DNA from: Mercurialis annua
Taxonomy: Eukaryota; Streptophyta; Magnoliopsida; Malpighiales; Euphorbiaceae
Reading direction: 5' to 3'
Length of the DNA: 64,000 nucleotides
Assembly: GCF_937616625.2 (NCBI RefSeq)
Contig: NC_065570.1
Coordinates: 68,351,665 to 68,415,664 of the forward strand
Below are positions 57,304-64,000 of the stretch, piece after piece. Numbering within the stretch: position 1 is the first letter of the stretch; every line of letters begins with the position of its first letter. The notes beneath the pieces were generated by a model. It worked only from the letters and a program-made list of their open reading frames with translations, was not told where the DNA came from and did not search any database. Both the position numbers and the translations under genes were made by a program.

Positions 57304-59719
57304 CAAACTTGAAACACGACCTCATTTTGACTCACTTGATTATCCGTATGAATATTTAAAAAATAAATTTTAATATACAAATACATTTATTATTGTAAAT
57401 AAATATAATTATAAAGAATAAAAGATAAATTAACGAAAACTTGATTAGAGTCACGAATTTATCGAGTCGGGTATTTTAATATTCGAACTCAATTCGAGTA
57501 GCTAAATTCGAGCTTGATTTGATATTAATCGAACTGATTTAGAGTATTTTTCAAGTCAATTTGAATAGCTCGCGAGTTGACTCAACTTAATTACACTCCT
57601 AAGTAGAATTCAACTTTCTCATGGATATAATTTAGAATAGAAATGTTTGTTAATATCAGAGAGTTTTAGGTTAATATTTCTTTCCCGGTTGTAATAAGAA
57701 AACACATTTGATCTATTATTATTTTTTATCCTGAAAAAATTGAATTTTATTTTTCTATATGTTTATTATGTGTATTATAGTTGAGAATGAATAGGATTGA
57801 TTGAGAGATATATGATAAAATCTTGTGATTACGACATAGTTAAGAATTATAGATTGGACTTCTTTTGAAAAGAATTTGACCTAATTGAATATTGAAGATG
57901 AATACCCTAAAAAACAATTTGTATTTAGGTGGCAACCAACACTTAAGAAATAATTATGTAATCAAAAAACAATAATATTTTCAAAACGACAATGCTTATA
58001 GTTGTTGAAGTTCTGTGGGTTTTAGTACTTTTTTATTACTTCTACAGCATGTAGACAGAAAGTATAGTCTGTTATGGCATTATTAGTTATAGATCAATTG
58101 TTTGTTTGTATTAATTAATTTGTTTTAGGATATTAGAAAATTTAGTCAGGTATAAATTAAAAATTGTAATCTTTCATGGGAATTGGAAAAGACTAATGCT
58201 ATTTTATCCAACTCTTTTAATCCATTTTATTGTAATATCTTGCATGATAATAAAAAATAGACATATTTAATTTATTATTTTGACTATATATTTTTTAAAA
58301 AATTAAAGAAATAAAATGGGTTATAAAACATTTTCTATTGAAAAAAATGTTATTATTATATCTTTAAATCCCCAAGCTTCTCTACGTAAATAGAAAAACT
58401 TTTATTTAAATTTTAATCTACATTTAATTAAAAATTAAATTATCAAAAATATTATAATAATTACTTTAAAATTTCAATCTATGAGTAAAATAAAGGAAAA
58501 ATTATAAAAAGAATTAACAAATTATTTTATATCTAAAACACATTCACTTTATACTTTAAAACTTTCACTTCATACGCATTGTATCGTAAACAGTGGCGAA
58601 ACCACTATATTAATAGATGGTCAATTGACCACCTTCTCCAAAAGAAATTTTATTAATTGGTAGTATTAATATTAATCTAAATTATATATATATACTTGTT
58701 TTTATATAAATTGACCACCTTAATTATTTCTTTCATACTAAATTATAAAATTTTCTCTCCTTTTTGGCTTCACCCCTAATCGTGGATGCATCAGAAATAT
58801 ATCAATGATGAATTTTTGATGATATGTAATTGTCATGTAATTTTTTTTAAAAAAAATACTTTTAGATAAAAAAAAAAGCATAATTTTATAAATAGTTTTT
58901 CCTAATATAAGGCATTAATGCGAGCCAGGTGAATGGACCTCCAAAGGAGGGAAAACACAGTCTCTATTATTATTTTCTCCTTTTATTTCTTTTTGTGTTT
59001 GTCTGTTTGCTTGTCTGGTTGCATTATTTTAAGGGGAATCTTTAGAATATAGCCCCAACTTTTTTAAAGTTTCTCTCATCTTGTAATGGAACAATCTATG
59101 GATACACTTTGCAATTTGTTCCTTATACCCACAATTGCAGATTTTAGTGTATATGTATTTGATGCAGTAGTTTGAAGAAAATACGATATCATGATACTAC
59201 AATTTAAGAGCGTAACTGATTTTGGAGATTACTGGAATTATTTTAATTATAGAATAATTACTAAACTTCAAATTGTAACAAAATAGTTAATAAATTTTTT
59301 AAATTTGTGATTGATTTTTAACTGTCAAATTATGCATATGTGATAATCAGTTTTTAATTATTTATAACGAACAATACCTTATATTTTATATATACTCATA
59401 ATCAATTAAAAATTGGCTTGATTTTTTTTTCACGACAAAAAATTCTTTTTCTTTCACAGTAAATAATAGTGTAGTAAGCACAATATTATATTTTGAAATT
59501 TCATCACTATTTTACAATTTTTAAAAATATGAGGATCTCCAAAATTAATAATAAATGATGCTCTATAAGTCTCATTCTTTTTTCTTCTTTAAAATAATAA
59601 TTGAGCTGAGTGGAGATGGCAACTCAAACTTGGCCCGACCATGTGTAACGAAACTTAGATAAATAAAATGGCAATTAATATCAATATGTACGTAAACATA
59701 ATGTAATTATCATATTATT
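57304..59719. other. No supported gene (57.3-59.7 kb)
   Basis: The sequence is AT-rich. The first ~300 bp carry 'gagtcgaattcgag'-type runs also seen before the retrotransposon (51840-51955), so the retrotransposon landed in an older repeat. A hAT-like MITE at 58591-58778 is listed separately. Confidence 0.45.
58591..58778. mobile_element. hAT-like MITE, 188 bp
   Basis: The ends CAGTGGCGAAACCA and the inverted TAGGGGTGAAGCCA are of the hAT type. The flanks ATCGTAAA (58583-58590) and ATCGTGGA (58779-58786) agree at 6 of 8 bases, consistent with an aged 8-base duplication. The inner pair 'aattgaccacc' is also present. Confidence 0.6.
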
Positions 59720-60470
59720 TGTATTGACCAAAAAATCACTTACTTTTTAACCCCGATTTTATTCAAACAAAAGGTCAACGCGCCCTCCTAAACTTGTGAC
59801 ACGGAATCATTTAATCCAATTTATACTTTTTTGAGCAACTAACCCCAACACTCTTCATTTTTAGGTCAAATAACCCATAATTTATATTTTTATTTTAAAA
59901 AACAGATTTAGGATAATTATATCGCAACAATTAGGGAAGTATCTAATTTTTTTGTATCCCTCACCTCCGATTTATTTTACGCGTTTTAAAATTACAGTTA
60001 TGGGGTTACTTGACCCGAAAATGAAGAGTTTTGGAGTTTTTTGCTCAAAAAGTATAAATTAGGTTAGATGACCCTGTAACACAAATTTAGGGGGCGCATT
60101 GACCCTTTGTTCTTTATTATTTTACCATGATGTTGCAATTTTATCAGTTGCACCTAATTTCACACTTTTTGATTTCAATTTCACCCTCAAATATTAAATT
60201 GATCTTTTTTTTATTTTAAAAAACTTCAAATAAGTTATTCTTTTTTTAATTTTTTAGTTAAAAAGAGTTTAAATAAATACTTTATAAAAAAATTTATGAT
60301 TTTTTCCGAATGAAAAAGAGACCATTTTGATTTTAAAAGTGAAATTGAAGCTCAAAAGTCTGGATGTTGGTACAATTAACAAAATCGTAACGCTAGGATG
60401 AAATTAAAAAAAAATTGAAAAAAAAAATTCATTTTCTAACTTATTTGTTATGAATAGCTCACTTTTGAAA
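59720..60470. repeat. MITE family A copy, interrupted by a nested MITE
   Basis: The left arm 'aaaaatcacttactttttaacccc' stops at about 59764 and resumes at 60113 with 'accatgatgttgcaatttta'. This is the order seen without interruption in the element at 62-417. The right arm 'aacgctaggatgaaatt' lies near 60390. Confidence 0.6.
59765..60112. mobile_element. MITE, family B copy 2, nested
   Basis: The inverted ends are AAACAAAAGGTCAACGCG and GAACAAAGGGTCAATGCG. The interior matches 13327-13675 (acttgtgacacgg, tgagcaact, actcttcattttt). Confidence 0.7.
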
Positions 60471-60879
60471 CTTTTATTTTTTTTTAGTTGTAAACTCAAC
60501 TAAATTTAACTTATTAAAATTTTTACTTTCCTTTCTTTTAGACACTAGTATATCTTCTTCTCTCTTCTTCTTTTTCTTATTCGTCTTTTTTTTCTTTTTT
60601 CTATTATTTTTTTAATTCAATTTTAATGGAATTTCTGGGCAAATTTTATCTATTTTTTTTAATTCATCTAATACTTTTTGTTTATAACACAAATAATCAA
60701 AAATACAAAACAAATAAAATATCACCGATGAAAAAATCGATCGTATTCGTCTCAAAAAATTTAAAGCAACAAAATTTTTCACAAGCGCCACCGCCGTATC
60801 CTCTTATTCTGGATTTTTTTCCTCTTTTCATTTTTTATTTGTTAATTGTCAATTTTTATTGGAGATTTTGTTAATATAT
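60471..60879. other. No supported gene
   Basis: The open frame at 60626-60874 (82 codons) starts with a hydrophobic stretch, but its composition follows the local poly-T/A bias and no family is recognised. Confidence 0.4.
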
Positions 60880-61500
60880 TTGAAATCTGTAAAATGTTTG
60901 AAACAATTTTTTTAAAACTATTTTTAGATAAATGTTGCAAATTCTGTTTTTAGAATTGTTTTTGAAACTGTTTAAAATTATTTTTGGAATTGTTTGAAAA
61001 CTTTATAAACTGTTTTAGAAACAGTTTCAAACCGTTTGAAATCTTTGTAAACTATTTGAAGCCTTTATAATTTATTTAGAAATCTTTATAAGCTGTTTGA
61101 AACTGTTTTTTTGAAATTGTTGGAAGCCTTTGTAAATTGTTCGAAACCTTTTAAATTGTTTGAAATGTTTGTAAACTGTTTGAAATCATTGTATAAACTT
61201 TTTTGAAAAACGGTTGCAAAACGGTGTTTCAGAATTTTTTTGAAATTGTTTATTGTTTTTCAAAATTATTGGACACTTTTATAAATTGTTCGAAACCTTT
61301 GTAAATTGTTTAAAACTTTTTGTAAACTGTATAAACTGTTTGAAACTATTGTATAATGTTTTCAAAAAGCAGTTGCAAAACTGTGTTTTAAATATCCCTT
61401 GAAACTGTTAAAAATTATTTAAAATTCTTTTATAAACTGTTTTTGATAAACAGTTGTCAAAGTGTCTTAGAAAACGTTTAGAACTGTTTGAAATCCTCTG
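60880..61500. repeat. Degenerate GTTTGAAAC-type repeat block, copy 2
   Basis: About 600 bp are made almost wholly of variants of 'aactgtttgaaacctttgta' at an irregular spacing of roughly 18-25 bases, with 'gttgcaaaac.gtgtttt' inserts. The same words occur at 48190-48480. It is not a regular satellite. Confidence 0.65.
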
Positions 61501-62769
61501 AAGTTAAAATTTAAAGTGCAAGAGTGCAAAACATAAAATTCAGATATGCTTGGAGTTTGACTTTCGAATTTTAATTTTAGAATTAAATTTTATAAATATT
61601 TTTATTTTTAGCTACTTTTCTAAAAGTCCAAATTAAAAAAGGTCTAAAAGATGGATAGTTTTTTTGTTATTATTTAAATAAAGTTGTATATTTTTTTTAA
61701 ACGAATAGTAGTGAATAAAATAATGTAAAATGAGGTGGGGTAAAAGTGTTGATATTAGAATTTTGTTTTTGTTTGTAGCATAATGTAACCACGTTCAAGT
61801 GCACATGGCAGCTTTTTATTGTAGCTTCTTTAAACCAAATTTAAGTCGTTTTCAAATGATAATAAAATAGAAAATGGAAACTTCACAAAAAGAAAGATAG
61901 ATACTACCGAATAAGAACATTATGCAACCTGCCTTTATTTCTCATCTTCTTTTTATATTGAACAAAGGGTCACTCCCGATATTGAAATTATAATTCAATA
62001 TAATTTATTTTTAATTATTTTAATTAATTAAAGATAATATTTTCAATTATTTTAATCAATTAAAAATAAAATTATATAATATAAACAAATTTAAAAATCA
62101 AAATGACATAAATCTATTTTTAATTAATTTAAAATTAACGAGTATTGTTCTTAATTGACATAAAGTAGAGAGTAGTGTGTTTAATTGATTAAAATGACTC
62201 AAAGATGACTCCAAATCACAAATCACAAATTTAAAAATCATAATGAGCATATACTCTTTTTTTTTATTAACGTTCATTTATGAAGAAAAGCTTTACTCGA
62301 CAGGAGGATAATTAAGGGGAATTCTCTACTAATCCTCCATAATTGATTGTTTTCTTTTTCCAATTATTTACTCTTTAAATTGTTTCATCCGTCATTTGTC
62401 AATCTTTTTCTTCCTAGTTCCACCATTGTACTAGCTAGAGATTATATTTCAAATTATAGTTGGATTTACTCTTTACTCTAGGGAACAGCCGAATGAGTAA
62501 AATTTAACATCACAATATATAAAGGATAGAATAAAAATCAATCACTCCAATTATGTTTATAAAAAACTTCAATCTGGTTACCCAAAATTTACAGTTACTT
62601 AGTTTGTTTTAGTCAATACAACTTTAGACCAAGTACATACAATAATTAAATTGATATAATATATTGCGGAAACTACTGTATAAAAATGATCCTCGTAATT
62701 TCACCGAAGCACAAAAATGGTCCTACTAACTTTTTAAGCGTAAAAATGACATCAACCTTGTTAAATTAA
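61501..62769. other. No supported gene (61.5-62.8 kb)
   Basis: I see nothing recognisable besides AT-rich sequence. Confidence 0.45.
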
Positions 62770-63319
62770 GGATAATGTTAAATAAATTCATAACCCTCCG
62801 TCCCATTTTAATTGACCAAATTTTATATTTTGAGTGTCCCAATCTGTTTGAATCTATTTATAGAATATTTTTCACACTACTTTTCTTCTTTTACCCTCAT
62901 CAAATAATGCATTTTAAAATTATTTTTCTAAAAAGTGGTGAAGTATTTAATGTAATATGAGGATATAAAAGTAAAGCTACTAAAATTTCTTAAACAATGT
63001 GCAATGGAAATTTTCTCAATTAGAATGGGACAGAGGGAGTACTTATTTTCTCAATTTAATCACGAACTTTAAAACGTCTAAATTGTATGCACGAAGTTCT
63101 ATTTTTTCTCAATTTAATGCATATAGTGAAGTGACACTCGTTCATTAGTGTGATTTTGCTGATATGAACATCATCTTTGGCAGTCACATCATCATATTAT
63201 GACCTTGTGTATCAAATTAAGACAAATGAAACTTCCTGCATTCAATTGAGACGTTTTAAAGTTCGTGATTAAATTGAAAAAACAAATATTAATCTATAAA
63301 TTTTATAACATTATCCCTC
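62770..63319. repeat. MITE interrupted by a nested Stowaway
   Basis: The ends GGATAATGTTAAATAAATTC and the inverted GGGATAATGTTATAAAATTT match. Arms include the inverted pair 'ctcaatttaatcacgaacttt' / 'aaagttcgtgattaaattga'. The left arm is split at about 62792 by the Stowaway. Confidence 0.6.
62793..63039. mobile_element. Stowaway-like MITE, nested
   Basis: The ends CCCTCCGTCCCATTTTAATTG and the inverted CTCCCTCTGTCCCATTCTAATTG match, with TA on both sides (62791-62792 and 63040-63041). Confidence 0.75.
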
Positions 63320-63557
63320 AAAATTTAAGATTTATGCCCCTCTATTAGACATGTTAAGTACTGAACACGTTAAAATAAAAGAACAAGTACAAAAATGATC
63401 CTGACGTTATCAAAATTAAAATTCATGCCCTTTTGCTAGAAGAGGTTAAATGAACACGTTAAACTAAGGGAACACGTAAAATGACCTTCATGTTTTTGAG
63501 AGATCTAGATCGGACCGGTTTGGAGAAATCGGAGCAAAAGAGCGACTGGTTGGGGAG

Positions 63558-64000
63558 GTTTTTTTTTTTGACAATCGAATAATCTTTCATTAATAATAAA
63601 GAGCAGTTACAGGTGTAAGAATTCAGAAAGGATATAACCGTTTCTAATGACCTGACATGGAACGAGATATAAACCTTGATTCGCAGATCGCCTTACAAAA
63701 TAAAATCAAAATTACATAACTGCTCTAACACAATAAGATCCAATCCTTTTCTGTCTAACATAAGACTCACAAACTCTTCATAAAACAACAACAAATCTTT
63801 CATATAGAAAGAACAGCAAAACTTTCAAAAAAGAAAGATAATCGCTGTAAAATAGTTATAAAAAAAACTAATATAACCTATAACGATTTCATCTTCAATC
63901 TTAAAAGGTGTTGATCCATCTCTGATTTTTTATTTGTATATATATTGAAATTGATGCACCTCGTCGATAGATTTACCAACCAAAATAAAAAAGATGAAAA
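63558..64000 (-). mobile_element. LINE 3' end with poly(A), cut by the window edge
   Basis: On the minus strand the segment ends 'ctctttattattaatgaaag' then an A-run (63559-63570 as T on the plus strand). The text upstream is 3'-UTR-like. The 5' part lies beyond the window, so no reading frame or target duplication can be seen. Confidence 0.55.

Noticed and set aside
60626..60874. 82-codon open frame with a hydrophobic N-terminus
   Set aside because: Composition follows the poly-T/A bias of the surroundings and no partner exon or family is visible.
60880..61500. Possible CRISPR-like or satellite array
   Set aside because: Units are degenerate and irregularly spaced, with no unique spacers, and the DNA is clearly plant nuclear.

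Overview
This is a stretch of plant nuclear DNA, most likely from a eudicot. It is AT-rich, with multi-exon genes joined by GT-AG introns, long gene-poor gaps and many small transposons. Its genes belong to land-plant families: a CC-NB-LRR resistance protein, NPF transporters, an MCTP with a PRT_C tail, and a Ty1/copia element primed by initiator tRNA-Met. I cannot name the species. Exon joins were worked out by hand from reading frame, GT-AG signals and, for paralogs, conserved intron positions.

Layout. 0-7.3 kb is a transposon graveyard. A decayed LINE-type zf-RVT/RNase H coding region (660-2721) is split by two later insertions, and is followed by two PIF/Harbinger MITEs, a Stowaway and hairpin-forming MITEs. 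7.36-10.2 kb is a single-exon CC-NB-LRR gene. 11.9-12.1 kb holds a ribosomal protein uL3 pseudogene fragment. 14.0-14.6 kb encodes a small unrecognised membrane protein. 18.1-22.9 kb and 25.5-32.1 kb are two tandem four-exon NPF (NRT1/PTR) genes with identical intron positions; their introns have been enlarged by separate transposon insertions. A compact four-exon gene for a 117-residue DnaJ-type zinc-finger protein, probably plastid-targeted, lies at 32.3-33.6 kb on the minus strand and converges with the second NPF gene. 34.6-35.2 kb is a short LINE-derived insertion. 36.5-36.9 kb (minus) encodes a secreted proline-rich precursor with three ~29-residue repeats. 38.4-43.9 kb is an eleven-exon CDKAL1-type tRNA methylthiotransferase gene, convergent with an intronless MCTP gene at 44.4-47.5 kb (minus). 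52.0-57.3 kb is a complete, very young Ty1/copia retrotransposon. The rest, to 64 kb, is MITEs, a degenerate short-period repeat and a LINE 3' end.

The genes do not form one pathway. They cover defence (NLR), nitrate/peptide transport (NPF pair), tRNA modification (CDKAL1 type), membrane contact and plasmodesmal trafficking (MCTP) and probable plastid protein folding (DnaJ zinc finger). The least explained coding feature is the triple-repeat secreted precursor at 36.5-36.9 kb. It resembles plant PIP/IDA/CEP peptide-hormone precursors in layout but does not match any of them exactly.
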